The notes beneath the pieces were generated by a model. That model did not search any database. It was given only the letters and a program-made list of their open reading frames with translations, and was not told the DNA's origin. From Megamerina dolium (Eukaryota > Arthropoda > Insecta > Diptera > Megamerinidae): DNA of 64,000 bases. The DNA lies in NCBI GenBank assembly GCA_963854835.1, contig OY978525.1, forward strand, positions 98,597,388 through 98,661,387, in the 5' to 3' direction. The translations under genes were made by a program, and so were the position numbers. This document shows positions 50,184 to 63,857 of the stretch, piece by piece. Numbering within the stretch: the stretch's first letter is position 1; every line of letters starts with the position of its first letter.

Positions 50184-50222
50184 ATGAAATCGGAAAATTG
50201 GATCACCTCTTACAATGAACAG
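50184..50222 (+). CDS. Candidate short first coding exon (unidentified gene)
   Basis: ATG followed by codons for MKSENWITSYNEQ and then CAG|GTATAT, a usable splice donor. The 13 codons are more balanced in base composition than the surrounding AT-rich DNA, and the CAA/CAG-rich upstream stretch looks like a fly 5' UTR. If unspliced, the frame continues through CTAC repeats and stops within about 35 codons, so splicing would be needed. The context before the ATG (CTT) is weak. I do not recognise the peptide and no partner exon is visible in the rest of the window. Confidence 0.3.
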
Positions 50223-50235
50223 GTATATATCTATC

Positions 50236-50255
50236 TACCTACCTACCTACCTATC
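50236..50255. repeat. (CTAC)n microsatellite
   Basis: Short run of CTAC units directly after the candidate splice donor. Confidence 0.85.
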
Positions 50256-50909
50256 TACCAATCTACTTATATTCATTCATTGATACAAAAAAAAAACTAT
50301 ATATTATATATTAGGTGTGAATCTTTTTAATATTTGTATAAGAATAATATCTATTCTAGAGAACATCATGAATACGAGTATATAAAGTATAAGTTACATA
50401 CCACACTTTCATATCATATATTTTCTCTATATGCATATTGCATTAGTATTCCTCCATTAACCATTTTTAAATAGCAAACATATGGTGGCCACTATAACTA
50501 ATGTACATATTTTTCTTTATTGAGTATGCATATGTGTGTGCTTGTGTGTGAAAGCTGATGTCGCACAGTGTCACTTTGCCATACAAATCACTGTCCAAAT
50601 ATAGTAAACGCAAAGCGAGTGCAATCAATTTTGATACACGTAGCTATTTGATTTGAATTTGCTTTCACTTTATGAGCCATGAAGATAGGCCCATTGCCAC
50701 GCCTACTTTCCACATAAATTGGGTTGTCTTCTTTGAAATGAATCTATCAATATTTATTGGGTACAGTAGGTTTTTTCTAACACTTGCGCTTCAAAAAAAT
50801 ATTTATTTTGCCAGTACCACAGTAAAAATATTCGATAACTGTTATAACGTGTAGAGAAATGAAGTTACTAAATTTCATTTTAATATTTCTAATTATCAGC
50901 GAAAAGTTT

Positions 50910-51190
50910 TACATATTGTCAAATTTTTTTCTGTAGAAATGTCACTAGAAATGTCATTAGAAATATATAAGAAAAGAATACCATTAGGCATTAAACAATC
51001 AGGTATATACTTGCCAAATGTCTAACTCTTCGAAGGGAAAAAATGAAGAAAAAAGTTTTCTAGACTGTCAAATTTTTCTGGAAATGTCACTAGAAATGTC
51101 ATTAGAAATTTACAAAAAGCATTAAATAATCAGACATATACTTGCCAAATTCCAAACTCTTCGGAGAGGAAAAATGACGAAAAACTTGGC
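50910..51190. repeat. Diverged two-copy tandem duplication, about 148-bp period
   Basis: The order TGTCAAATTTTT, then AAATGTCACTAGAAATGTCA, then ATACTTGCCAAAT, then AACTCTTCG is present twice (from about 50917 and 51065). Within each copy the 14-bp unit AGAAATGTCAYTAG is itself doubled. Noncoding. Confidence 0.75.
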
Positions 51191-53716
51191 ACTTTATGTT
51201 GGACTACAGGTTCCAGACAAAATTATGTATAAAAACACTATCTACAAGGAGGAGATATAATGTACTCAATCACTAAAAGGTGTAAAATTAGACAAAGGAT
51301 AGGAAGAAATTTAAAGGCCATTCAAAAATAACTCTTTTGAATATATATTTGATATACTTTAACATATATGTAGGTCTGAAGTTATAGTCAAAGTTACGAT
51401 GATCTTAAATTTATAATCGACGTGTTTGACTATATCTCATGTAAAAGTCTGTTAATAAGCTCGTCTCTGTATGTCAGCCAATCATTTGGTATGAGTACTT
51501 TCGTATGATATAACTATTTTGACTAGATACACAGAAAGAGTCCTGCCAGATGTGTAGACGGATTCGAAAATGGGGCAGAATCAGATGAAAAATCATTCCT
51601 GCCTCTCATACAAAAGTATGTTTTGGAACATAAATATTTTGAATACTTTGATGTAAAGCTATAGAATGAATCTCAGCCTAAAATGTTTCGATAGGAAACG
51701 AACATATGATATATGAAAATGGGCTAAATTGAATGTAAACCACAACTATCTTCTATAAAATCGTATGTATCCGAATGCATATTTGTACACTTTTTGTACG
51801 AAAGTATAAATCGATCGATTTAAAGGATATCAATTTGAAAACCTTCTAGTTGAAAAAAAAATCAATCAAAAATTTCAACAAAAAACAGCAATTGGACAAC
51901 AGCAAAACACTGTGTGAGTCGCCATTTCTAACTTGAAATGAGGTTAATGCAAGAAAAAATAATATAGAGCGATAAAGGATGGTGCATCTGATAGTTTGTT
52001 TGTCTCATTTATACTCATGCACATACATATTTACTAACACTTTTTTATGACAACATCTGTATGTATTTACTTAGATGACTCTTAAGTATGTACTTATTTA
52101 TGTACTCATTCATATTGTGTGAAATAATTTTTCCAATAAAATTATGAGATGAAAACTGTTGAATTGTGGTTGGTATTGCATCCATTAGTATAACTCTGAA
52201 ATATGATAAAACATATGTTTCTACTATAACTATTGTATAAATAAGTACATAAGCTTATATACTTGTATACTTTTATTTTAAATACGAGAATAAGATGGCG
52301 AGAACAGATATTGGGGACAATATGGAGAAAGGGCATTAAGTATAAATGGTATCTATGACAACATTTGCCATAATGCAATTGGTACTATGTAGATGTTTCA
52401 TTTAAGATGATTAGTACAGATACAAAAACTTGACATTCAATTAAAAAGGTTTAAAAAATATATGTAGGATTCCTTTTTGAAGAGGTATTTGCAAATATAT
52501 AGAATTTAATAAGAGTATTTAGAAGAAATGCGTTTTACAATATACGTATTTAATTATAATTAATAAGAATTAATTGCTCTAAAACAAGTTTTTTTATATG
52601 AATATGGATATGGAAAATTTGTAATTTAAGTCTTTTGATTGGCATAATTTGGTTGTGTTTACATTTAGGCGCACCTTCTTCATTTTTAAATATAGGCAAA
52701 TATTGAAAAACTGTCGAAGGAAAAAGTAAAAAGAAATGTGAAAAATATTCATTTATAAATAATACCCTCAAAAGTTACAAGAGAATATTTGACTGTATGG
52801 AATAACGGCCAAAAGGTATTTCAGAAACTAATTTACTCGAAGCATTCGAATTTAAACAAAATATCATCTTACTACAAATGCATCCTAATAATAGCCGTTT
52901 TGAAAATGTCTCATAAATTCGTCAAATCTTATATCACTGATGAAAACAATTGAAATTTTTTACTGATTTGTATTATAATAGCTCAAAAATAGAAATAAAC
53001 TGTTTGAGAATTTTTTCACTGAATGCCAAGTCATCAAAGTGTATTGAGGAAACTGTATCAAATGGGATAAGCCTTATTATACTTGAAACTATTTATAAAT
53101 AAGTGAAATTTTGAAGTTGTGAATTGATTTTTTATGAAATTCTGCTTATTTGTACATTTTTTGAAATGGCATGATATTCAATTGAAAGATTTTATTAAAT
53201 AAACTTTGATACGAACGCATGTATCTTGGAACAGAAGTTATATTAAAAAAAAAAAAACGATATAACATATTTTGATTTGCGGATCTTTCTACATTTTGAA
53301 GCAAACATTTAGTTTATTAAATATTTTATTTGGTGGTTACTTAATTTACTGCCTCTTTCTGCAAATTTTTCATATCCATCCTCTGGCCATCGGTTTACAG
53401 CCATAAATTTATTGATTTATGTTGATTTTCCAGAGGCTCACTCTAGCTAATAAGAGCCCATTACATTACCAGATTGTCTCAGTTTTTAATTTCTTAGAAT
53501 CGAAAACAATTTTGAGCTCAATCTAAAGCCTACGCGAGAAAGGAGTGATGATGAATGTATGAATTGCTCTCGAATTTATAAGAATTAGGCTAAACAAAGC
53601 GTAATGTTCTCGTATGACGATCACTTTCGCTACAAATGAGATGAGGAAAAATTAAATGGAAAAGTTGATGGCAAAAAGACTAGAAGATAAGATCAACGAA
53701 GATATTTAGGATCAGC
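51191..53716. other. AT-rich noncoding DNA
   Basis: No gene, element end or array recognised. Short open frames (for example 52142-52378 and 52550-52771, minus) show no domain. Confidence 0.5.
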
Positions 53717-53720
53717 TTAA

Positions 53721-53999
53721 CCCTCATCTTGATCAATGGGACTAGCCAGAGCCATTTCTCTTTTAAGTCGTTTTTTTCAGAACTTAGAGTTAAATGATTA
53801 CCTTCAAATTTCACGACATCCTAAAACAAGTATTTTTATATGATTTGGTACTTAAATATTTGAGTTTATAATACTCAATTTTTGTTTTAAAAATGAAATT
53901 TCAATAAAACAGTAGCAAAAATTGAAATAATTTGTAATGGGGCCTGAGCAAACCTATTCCTTCTCTATGTGACCATTTTATTATCTATCAAGATGGGGG
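53721..53999. mobile_element. piggyBac-like MITE, 279 bp
   Basis: Flanked on both sides by TTAA (53717-53720 and 54000-54003), the target site of piggyBac elements. The ends are inverted repeats, CCCTCATCTTGAT at the left and CCCCCATCTTGAT at the right read inward (13 bp, one mismatch), beginning with CCC as piggyBac ends do. The interior is noncoding, so this would be a non-autonomous derivative. A chance TTAA is possible in AT-rich DNA, but the paired GC-richer ends exactly beside it are hard to explain otherwise. Confidence 0.65.
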
Positions 54000-54003
54000 T
54001 TAA

Positions 54004-57000
54004 ACAAATATTTAAAATTTTGACTGCATTAATTGTTGAAGTTGCACTTCACTGAAAGTGATTTACTCGCATGATCTTTATGCAATAATGAAAAGGTGTC
54101 GGTGGAGGTTGAGTAAAGTAATTTTTGTCTTCGTTTCTGCTTTTCGCCCTTCAGTTGAAGACCTACTAATACTTAAGTTTAGTCTGATTTTTAGAGTAGT
54201 GGGAGGAGTACTTACATGAGAAAAAATTAATATGACATTATGATGAATATAAATATTAAAATATAAGGAAATTGTAAAAATTTTGGACTTGGCATCACTT
54301 TAATATATATCGGATAAATAATGTCAAATTCCATCAATTGTGTTATGTAAATTTGGTAAAAATTTAATGAAATTATGTGTATAATAAAATTCTAAAATTT
54401 TATTTTTTTTAACCCTTTCAGTCTGGTTTAAAATCGATTTGTATTTCTTATTAGTCAATTTGTGTATTTATGTGTGTGTGTGTGTGTGTGTGTGAGTGTG
54501 TTTTTCTGCCTACTATAATATGCATTGCATTTATAATATGACATTAAATAGAATCATTACTAAAGTACTACTGGCTAACTTAGACATTATATATTTTAAA
54601 TATGTATGTATGTGTGCATATGTATAGTCGTATGTAAATGAAAATGAATTGAAATGTATTCTATTAAATGCGCAATCATTCAATATACACAATAGACAAA
54701 TTAGTATGCTACTTATATACGTGTAAAGCGGGTAAAAGTGTATGTATATGTATTACATTTGAATAAATATTCCCTATATGGGAATTAAATAGATGTACCT
54801 ACGTAATATAACTTAGAAACATATATATATTTGGTATATAACTATAATCGTATATATCGTACAAGTGATATATTGCACTACATTTATAACAAGGGCGACT
54901 ACCCTACAGAAGACGAAAGAGAAACATAAAAAAATAATATATATGTAGTTAGTCAGTTGAGTTGCCTGATTGTGTATTGAAAATATAGTAGATACTTATG
55001 TACTTATATGTACATTTATAAAATAAATAGAAAATTATATATATGTATGTATGTAGAACTACTCGTACGAGTCTATGTCAAAGACTACACTATATATACA
55101 GTACTATTCTCGCTCACTTACATACAATAAGCTGTGTTATGTAAATGGGGTGTTGCTACTACCGCTGCAACTGTCGTTATATTTTTAGTTTTTATTGTAT
55201 TTACTGTGTTCTTTTTTTGTTTAATTCAACTATTGTAGGTAGGTGCATATATACTTAGGTATATCATACTATTTAAGTGCATAGAATATTGTGTCATTAT
55301 ACATTCAACCAATTTTGCCCCCATACACCACTACACAAATATATTTGTAAATATTTTTCTATATTTTTCTACCATAATATTCCATTTCATTCTATTCTGT
55401 CTATTCATTCATTTATTCTTTTGTTGAATTATTGATCGATGGATCGATCAATCGATCGATCATTTTAACGCTTCATTACATTTCAATTTGTAAATACTAT
55501 AAGTAAATGCACTTTTGGTGCATTACCAATGATAGTGGTTATTTATTTTTTACACCAGCATGCTTTACCTTCACAATGACGACGTTGCTTGTTTAGGAAA
55601 ATAACCGCAAAGGGGAAAGCACACACATATTCCAGAACCATATGCAATTGCATGGTGTGTATTTGAACAGTTTGGCTTTATTTACTTGATGTACCATCTA
55701 TCGTTATGTAGGCGTAATTTGTGTTAATCGACAATAATGACATAAACAGTAAGTAATTCAATTTAGTGCAATTCGGAAAAAAGAAATGTACATTGTTGAC
55801 ACCCCAAAAATGTTGATGTTGTTCAGACAATGAATTCCAATAGACTGAAGTTCGATAAAGGAACTTGTTTTACAGTCAAAATGTAATTATAACTCTTAAT
55901 TATATCTTAGATTTTGGGGTTTATTTGTAAAATATATCTGCTAGAATTTTTGAGAAATTATAATTGAAGCAAAATTACTTTTTAGAAAATTTTAGCCAGA
56001 ATCACCGAAGAAAAAAACGACTAAGTTAAAGTATTAAACTATAATATATATTATTTCGTTAGAAAATTTCGTTCAATTTACCATAGCGCACTGTCAGCAC
56101 AGTGAAGGGTACTCGATTAGAGGCAGCATATTGGAATCTTTTATTAACAAAAAAAAGTAACATTGCCAATAATTTTATGGAAGGGGCTCAAAACTCACCA
56201 AATTACCTATTCACTCTAACCTGTTTTCTCAAAGTCAACACTGTTTCATTCGACACTCGTACTTAGCTAACACCGATAAATATATGGCTATACAACAACA
56301 AAGGTGCTAGACTTAGCGCATATATTTATACGCGCTAAAAACTTTAGCATCTTGCTTGAGATCAGTGTTACCAATTACTATCACTTTTTCTATTATAGAT
56401 ATCTTTTTATTGTATTTAAACCACAAAATATGATACAATTAATCTGAGAGGAATTTATATATAAAATAAAAAATCATAAAAATTAACTCTGTATAGGAAA
56501 TTTAGTATACATGTCGTTTTATTGTCACAAAGAGATTGAGTTGCTGAAAAGTCACATCTATTGTGACTCTGTGAATAGCTGTGGCTAACTGTCTTCAAGG
56601 GGATATTCAATCATCAACATCCTATAGAGTACATATTCATGTATTAAGGTTGAATAAATTTTTGAATTTTTGGGGCATAAATCGAAATTGGTCTTTTTAG
56701 TGAGACGAGTGAAGCTCTGTGTTTTTTTTTTGGGCAAATATATATACATACATAGAAACGCTGGTAAATTATCATGGAGAAAGTTCAACATATTTCTAAT
56801 AAGTTTTGCGATTACATTATCTCCAGAGCTCAAAGTACGTCTGAATAGAATGAATAATGAATGAATTTTATAAACACTAAAACGTTTTAATTTTTTTTTG
56901 CATCAAGACAAAAAACGAAATTTAAAAGAAACACTTATAATGGGTATTCATGGCATTAATTGTAATATTAACATACAAAAAAAAAAAACTCCGACAAATG

Positions 57001-59280
57001 TAAATTTAATACAAAATACAATAAATACTGTTTAGTAAATATATAACTACTGTAAAATGATTAGAAATTAGCATACCCACTTACTTGTTGGTAAAATATC
57101 TAACCTAAATGAAAACATTTCTTGATAATACCGGTTGCAAGAAGTTGCCCAGAAAAATGATATGCAAATATTAAAATATAGCATAGCATTAATTGATTTG
57201 ATATTGGTAATCATCATGAATATAATGTATTTAGAACGAGTGGCACAATTATTGCTGATAATATTGGCTTATGTATTGTTATTGTTTGTACCCACAAACA
57301 GTTGTCCATTAGAATCGCAATACATAACAAATATATACATTCTTTACATTACCTCTGATATACTCATATGTGTGGGTTTACATTGTTATATGTTGTTATT
57401 ACCTTTAAATTCATTTTATTGGTATCTAAATAGTTCACCTTCGCCACCGCCAATAATAACAACAACAACAACAACAACAGTAACAATGATAATATGCATT
57501 TGTGTTGCTGGTGTTGTTGTTGTTGTTGATTATTGACTGTTGACTTGACTAACTGAATGGCACTATTTGTGCGAAGGCAAGGCCAATCCAATATCACTAC
57601 ATTGCATAGTATAGTTGTTGTGTAATTTTTTACGATACTCAAGCGAGTATTGGATCAAATATTGCAGGTACATTGTACATACTTACATTTATGTATGTGA
57701 GCAATTTTCGATTAAAGACAAGAAAAATAATAAAAATAAAAAATAAAAGAGCAAAATGCAAAATCAACGAATAAATCAAATAAAAGTATATTCAATTGAA
57801 AATTTGATTTAATTAAAAAATATATTTATATTTATATATATACCTAGATATATCTGCACCATACATATGTATGGTATATTAAGGTGCATCAAACTCATCA
57901 GGACGAATTAATTCATCAAGTAGTAGCATTAAATACAAACCGATTGATATTTCCGAACAGAAATAATGATAAGAAAATTTTTTTGTTGGTTCTGGTAAAT
58001 TCAAAATATGCACTGCCATAAGTATAAAACGAACATTTTATATTTTTGAAGAAAGGAAAAATACACAATTTTTCTTTTGATATTCAATACAATGTCCTTT
58101 CTAATACTAGAATTTCAGTTTTGCTGAAAACAAGTTGATCAGAATTTTTCCGGAGATTTGAAATGTATTATGAAAAGCTATGATTCCATAACTCAGTATT
58201 ATTAGGAGGTATTTTTTGCACTATATCCTTCTCTAGTACACATTTTTTTTTTTTGCATTTAAAGGAATGGTAATTATTAATATATTTCTTTTTTTTTTTT
58301 GCATTTTTGGCATACAATTATACAATCGCCCTAATGTTCATGTTGTTGATTTTCTAATATCGATGTACGTATGTAAAGTATATACCACAAACTTGTATGC
58401 ATATCGAAATGAATAGTAATAATAACAACAAGAATTGTAGTGAATAAAAATCATATACAAGCAGGTATACGAATGTATGTATTCATATACTAAACTACTT
58501 GATAGTCCAAAAGCAGTCAAGGTTTACTGCGTTCACAGCAACAAAAATAATTATAATAACAACAACAACAACAAGAGTGACAACGTTGAACTGCATTCTT
58601 TTAACGAGGACGAGCTTTTAATACTCAAACGTATGTAGTTATCATATACATTCTCTTCTTCTTCTTCTTCTTCTTCATCATAATGATGATCATCATTTTG
58701 TGATCTGTTAAAAGACACTGAACCGATCTTATTGGCGTCTTCTTCTTCATCATAATGATGATCACCATCACGTTGGTTGCAAATGTATAGTATGGTATAG
58801 TATGTATATAGACATGTTGATATGAACATATTTTTATTTGTTATTGTTGTTGATATTGTTGATGGTGATGGTGATCTGCGGAAGAACTTCAGTATGGATG
58901 AAGATCACCACCGATCGCATTGAATTGAATTCTTCTTTTTTTTTCGTTTGTTATTATTATAATTTTTTATTTAATTAAAACAGCAAAGTAAATGAAGTGA
59001 ATAACAAAATGAAATACAACAGAATACTAAAAACCAGAATAAACATTTTAATTTACAAAAACAACAACAACAACAACAACAATAATAATAATAAAAAAAT
59101 GCAATCAAAAATTATCAAAGTCAATTCAAATAAATTATTGTAAATATATACACATACTTTATAGTGTTGTTGTTGCTGCATTTACTTAAGAATGTATACG
59201 ATACAAGTAATACTCGTATACATATATTATAAAGATTTTTTTTTCGTTATCTTTTGAATTTTACTACACATTTTATGTAC
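54004..59280. other. Microsatellite-rich noncoding DNA
   Basis: No gene recognised. (TG)n at 54473-54494, ATCG repeats at 55434-55461, AAC repeats near 57457 and 59060-59080, and a CTT tract (58651-58677). CTTCTTCATCATAATGATGA occurs twice, near 58669 and 58741. The frames at 57135-57536 and 58551-58829 (minus) end in or consist of repeats and have no domain. Confidence 0.6.
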
Positions 59281-59619
59281 ACGTGTATGTATTGTACATT
59301 AGAGCGGTTTGATATGAAAATTTTAAAAAATTGGAAAGTCAAGGATGTTTCGGTAGCATAAAAATTTTCGTTTTTCGTACATACAAAGTATAATTTTTCT
59401 CGATAAAATTGGAGATCTCAAATAAGTCTCTTTTCAACTCATAAACAACAGTTATTTGATTGTATTGTGAAAATTAGAGCTATTTGTATTATTAGAAATC
59501 TCAGAAAACCTATAACAGAGTATTTTATTAGTTTATTCATAAATAAAATCAGTATTGAAAAAAAAAATTAAGTATTTCTACGAGTAAACATTTTATTCGT
59601 AAAATTACATTTATTTTTT

Positions 59620-60060
59620 GTTTGTTTGTTCGAAATATGAATAAAATGTCAATGATAGTTCATTTTTCAACAAATGTTGCCAGTATATTAATGCGTACAT
59701 GTTTCGATACATAAAATAGATTATCTTACAGAGTATTAGAGTAGAAATCTCAAAATGTCATTAAAATATCAATGATTTCTAATTTTTCATGAAATATTGT
59801 TAGTAGTGTGTTATTAGAAAAGTATTTTTATTATTTTATTTATTTTGTATGAAATATCAATAAAATCTCAATGATGTCAGTTTTCACCAAATGTTGCTAG
59901 TATTTTGATAGATACATGTTGTGATATATAAAACAAAGTACTCTGTTTGTAGTGAAAATATCAAATTGTCAATGTTGGTAAAATGTTGCTAGATGCATGT
60001 TGCTTATATTTCATTTGGAATATATAGTATAAAACAGAGTACCTATTATTTCATCATTTT
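59620..60060. repeat. Degenerate repeats with ACAAATGTTGCTAGTA motif
   Basis: The order AAAATSTCAATGAT, TTTTCAMCAAATGTTGCYAGTA, then ACATGTT..GATAYATAAAA is present near 59645-59710 and 59865-59940, with a shorter version near 59975-60040. The spacing is irregular (about 100-220 bp). Noncoding, old duplications. Confidence 0.5.
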
Positions 60061-63000
60061 CATGAATTTTTCTTAGAAATGAATTTTGTATGATATTTTA
60101 TAGCATATTCCATGTGAAATAAAAACCTAATATTTAGCTTATGATAGGAAAAACCATTTGAGACACATTTATGGCACATTTTTCATATAATTCTTTTAGC
60201 GATCCAGTCTAATTTACATACACCTACAGAGTATAATAAACTTGCAGCAGGGCAAGATGTTCCATTGAAAATGACATACAAAATGAACGAAATACAATAC
60301 AACAACAACAACTACTACTACTACTACTACTGACTGACTTCATTTTAGTATATGTGTATAAATCTTCTTATTCAAGGCCCCCCTTCTACTTGTACATATG
60401 CATATAACTATAAGAGAGCGTCATTCTATGGATGGATATAGATGCTGTATGTTTGTTTAGTTCCAATGGTGATGGTGATGTTAAATCATCATCATCATCA
60501 TCATGATCATCTTTAGCATTAACGTACTACAACGTACAACATTCAGCATTCAACATTCAGCAATGACCTATAAGACGACTCAAGCGTCTTTGCTTGCCAT
60601 CCAAGACAAATCAAATCATCAGACATACTCGTACATACGTACACCATATGTACTTGTATGCATATAAATGAGCCTTGTGCCATGCATGCATGCAGCATTC
60701 ACTTTAGTCGTGGTGTTGATCTTGTGGACGACCAATACGATTACAACGAAGTAGTAGAAGAGGAAGAAGAAGAAGAAAACATATTTATAATATCTACTAA
60801 GCTCTAAATAAAGCATGTTCGTTAATAATGAAGTGCATTTGCTAGCCAGCTAGGCTGGTTAGATAACAACACATGTTGTACAATAAAAAGCGTAAATTTA
60901 TTATTGATTAAAATATTTATTAAATGTTAACATTCAATTACCAGTATACGTGTACCAGCATACAACATGTAGCAACTTGCAAAAATATGACAAACGATCA
61001 TTTATTGTACATGTGACATTCGTATGTTCATAATTACAAATAGGTACTAAGATATCTGAACTCATATATGCGTTCTTTTACCATCATTTTAATTAAGCCA
61101 CCAACCAATAAAAACTTATCACCAATAACGCCTGCACTGCTCTTACTCTCTCGCTCTCTCTCCTTCTTTTCTCGTTCTTCAGGGTTATTCTATCAAATAA
61201 TTTGCATATAACGGTTAGAATACCATTTAGCAATTTGCAATTTTATATTTATTTTATATCTTTTTGTTGTTCTTTTTATTTTCTGTTTTTTTTTTTAATT
61301 CTGAACTTGTTTGATCACATTTCTGTATTTTTTTTTCTCCTTATGTTTTATGTAAAAATTGTTATACAATTGAATTTAGGTTTATCCAGCTAGCAGCTGT
61401 AGTAAAGATAGTAATAACGTAGTAATAGTAGAGATAGAGAATGTCACGTTGCAATTGTACGTGAATTCCATGAATTCTTTCCTGAATGTTCGATGAGCAG
61501 TTATAAAGCGGTATCTCTTACATATTGCAAGATGCGTTTATATAAGATATACGATATGATGAACCAGTGGTGTTTTCTCGTCATAAAGATGAGTAGGTGG
61601 AAAGTTCATAGTATTTTACATAACTGGTATCACTGTTATTCTGATGTTGTTATGATGGTGATGACTTGAACCAATCTTAGCAATATGTTATTTAACTTCA
61701 TCGAATCGATGCTACGATGTAAAATAATAATAAGTTTAACAATTTAATTCAAAATTAATACTATTCAATTGAGAATTGCATTATATTCTTAGTGAACTAG
61801 AACTTTGTCACCACAGGTTTCACTTTCTCAAGCATCACATATTCATGCAGCAAATTGTACGCTGAATAATCTTATATATAAGCTTTGTCATACCATAAAA
61901 AAGACTTTTCAATAAAGTTTGAGGGAAAACATTTCATTGATTTGTTGCAAGCAATCATCATGTAGAATTCTATCCTTATTTGTAATATAAATTCTTTTAA
62001 AAATATTTATTTCTTTGAACAAATTTCATTTATTCTTTTCCCTGAAATCTTTAATCAATTAAATTCACAATTTACAATTACTTTAAAGCAATTGTTTATA
62101 ATCTTTCAAATTTATTCACATTTAATGGAAATAAACATGTTGCTAAGGCGCTGTATACATCTTGCTTCAAAATCAATAGCACAAATCAATAATTTTGTTG
62201 TTCTTTCTTTGATTATCAACTTCAAATATACATAAAAACATTAATCGATTTGAATCGTTTGTAATCGAATGTGTCAATTTTGATACATGTTCGTTGTTTA
62301 ACTAGTCAGATAATAAAAAATAAAAAAATTATATTTTTTATATTTGTATACTAACTACTCTCTATACTACTAATGCAATTGCCTATAGATGATGATGCTT
62401 TTTATGATAAACATTTTATTACTATCCTTGTATCTATAAATATTATAGATTTACGATACATAATATCATGTATGCACCTTAACAGTTTTTGATTAACATG
62501 ACAATAACCTTTAGCGTGTTTGTAGCATTATCGATGCTCATATATTTAGTTATACTACACACACACATACATAAGTACATATGTACTTGTACGTGTGTAT
62601 ATTATAAAAAAAGTGTGAGGACAACGACTTTTAAAATTTGTTAGTGATTATTTGTTGTATTTTGAGACATTTACTCGAGTGTGTGTGTGTGTTTGTGTGT
62701 GTACAACAAACAATTGTTGCTTCTTTACACATCGATTAAACATTTTGTTAATTGAAAAGCAATATAATTTATTTATATACTTTTTTTATCATCATTATAT
62801 TTCTCTTTTTTGATTTTATTGATTTAATTTTATGCAAGAAAAAAAAAAAACAATATTTAATGGCTTCTCTTATTCTTCTTCTTTTTCTATTTTTAGGTAA
62901 GCAAATAAACAGTCCGATATCAACGATCGTTTGTACTTTTGATCGCTAAGGCTGATCTTATCAATAGAATGTATATATATTGGTAAGTTTGTATTAAAAT

Positions 63001-63579
63001 TTTATGAATATTAGAAAATTTTCAAGTGGAATTAGGAAGGAATATGACTTTAGTAGAATATAATCTAATTTTTGGCAAGATTAAATTTTTTGAAAGTTTT
63101 TTCGGTAGGTGCTTTAAGTTTAGCTTAGAATAATAGCTATATTTTATTCGTTACTCGGACTCAACTAGCAGCGTTAAATATGATACATATATGGCGAGTA
63201 AAACTATAGACGATAAAAATCTTAGCATACTTGCTAAGTTTAGCATTGCAAATTACTTTCATTTTTTTTTATTATACAGAACTATTACTTATAAGGTAAG
63301 ATGAAGATGAGCAAGAATCGTGTCTGGGCCAAAAATAGTATTACATTCATGATAAACCATAGAATAGTCTTGTTTCTGCACCAAATAGTATTAGCTACTG
63401 GAAGCGCCTGAAATAATAGCTTCGTAACATAGTTGATCCTTCTAAGTGAATCTTCTACTCGTTATTTTGTTGAATGTTGTTCCAAGGTACCTGTTTTAAT
63501 GTGTCAAATTTCTTTAGCCCCAAATAATTAGCATTTACTATCAACAATATTGTAAATTTTTGCAATAATATCGTAATTG
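60061..63579. other. AT-rich noncoding DNA
   Basis: No gene recognised. ACT repeats near 60313, CAT repeats near 60487, TC-rich run near 61145 and TG repeats near 62680. A segment at about 63150-63290 resembles 56250-56410 and may be a second copy of an unknown repeat. Confidence 0.5.
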
Positions 63580-63588
63580 TAGTTATTG

Positions 63589-63857
63589 GATGCCGTAGTT
63601 CAATGGTTAGTGCGTTGGCCATCTGATGTGTAGGTCATGTCATCAATTCCCGACTAAAGCACAACTTTACTATGGAAAAGATGTTTTTTTTTCGAACGGT
63701 GCCCATTTATCGGAAAGCAATTCTTTAAGCAATAACAACTTGCCACGAAATAGCTTTTAAAAGAGCTTTGTGCAAAAGCTCGGAAACCGGCTAATATAAA
63801 GGTCCCTTCTAATACTATCCAAAATTTAACACGCAGTACTAAATATTTATTTATTTT
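63589..63857 (+). mobile_element. tRNA-derived SINE with 9-bp target duplication
   Basis: Plus-strand copy beginning GATGCCGTAGTTCAATGGTT (A box region), with a worn B box (GTCATCAATTCCC), the GGCTAATATAAAGGTCCCTT block and the AATTTAACACGCAGTACTAA end, so the 3' tail is short. It is flanked by the exact repeat TAGTTATTG (63580-63588 and 63858-63866). Confidence 0.88.

Noticed and set aside
58551..58829. A minus-strand acidic protein with EEEEEEEE tract
   Set aside because: The ORF is produced by CTT and CAT microsatellites and a local duplication; it has no domain or codon signature.
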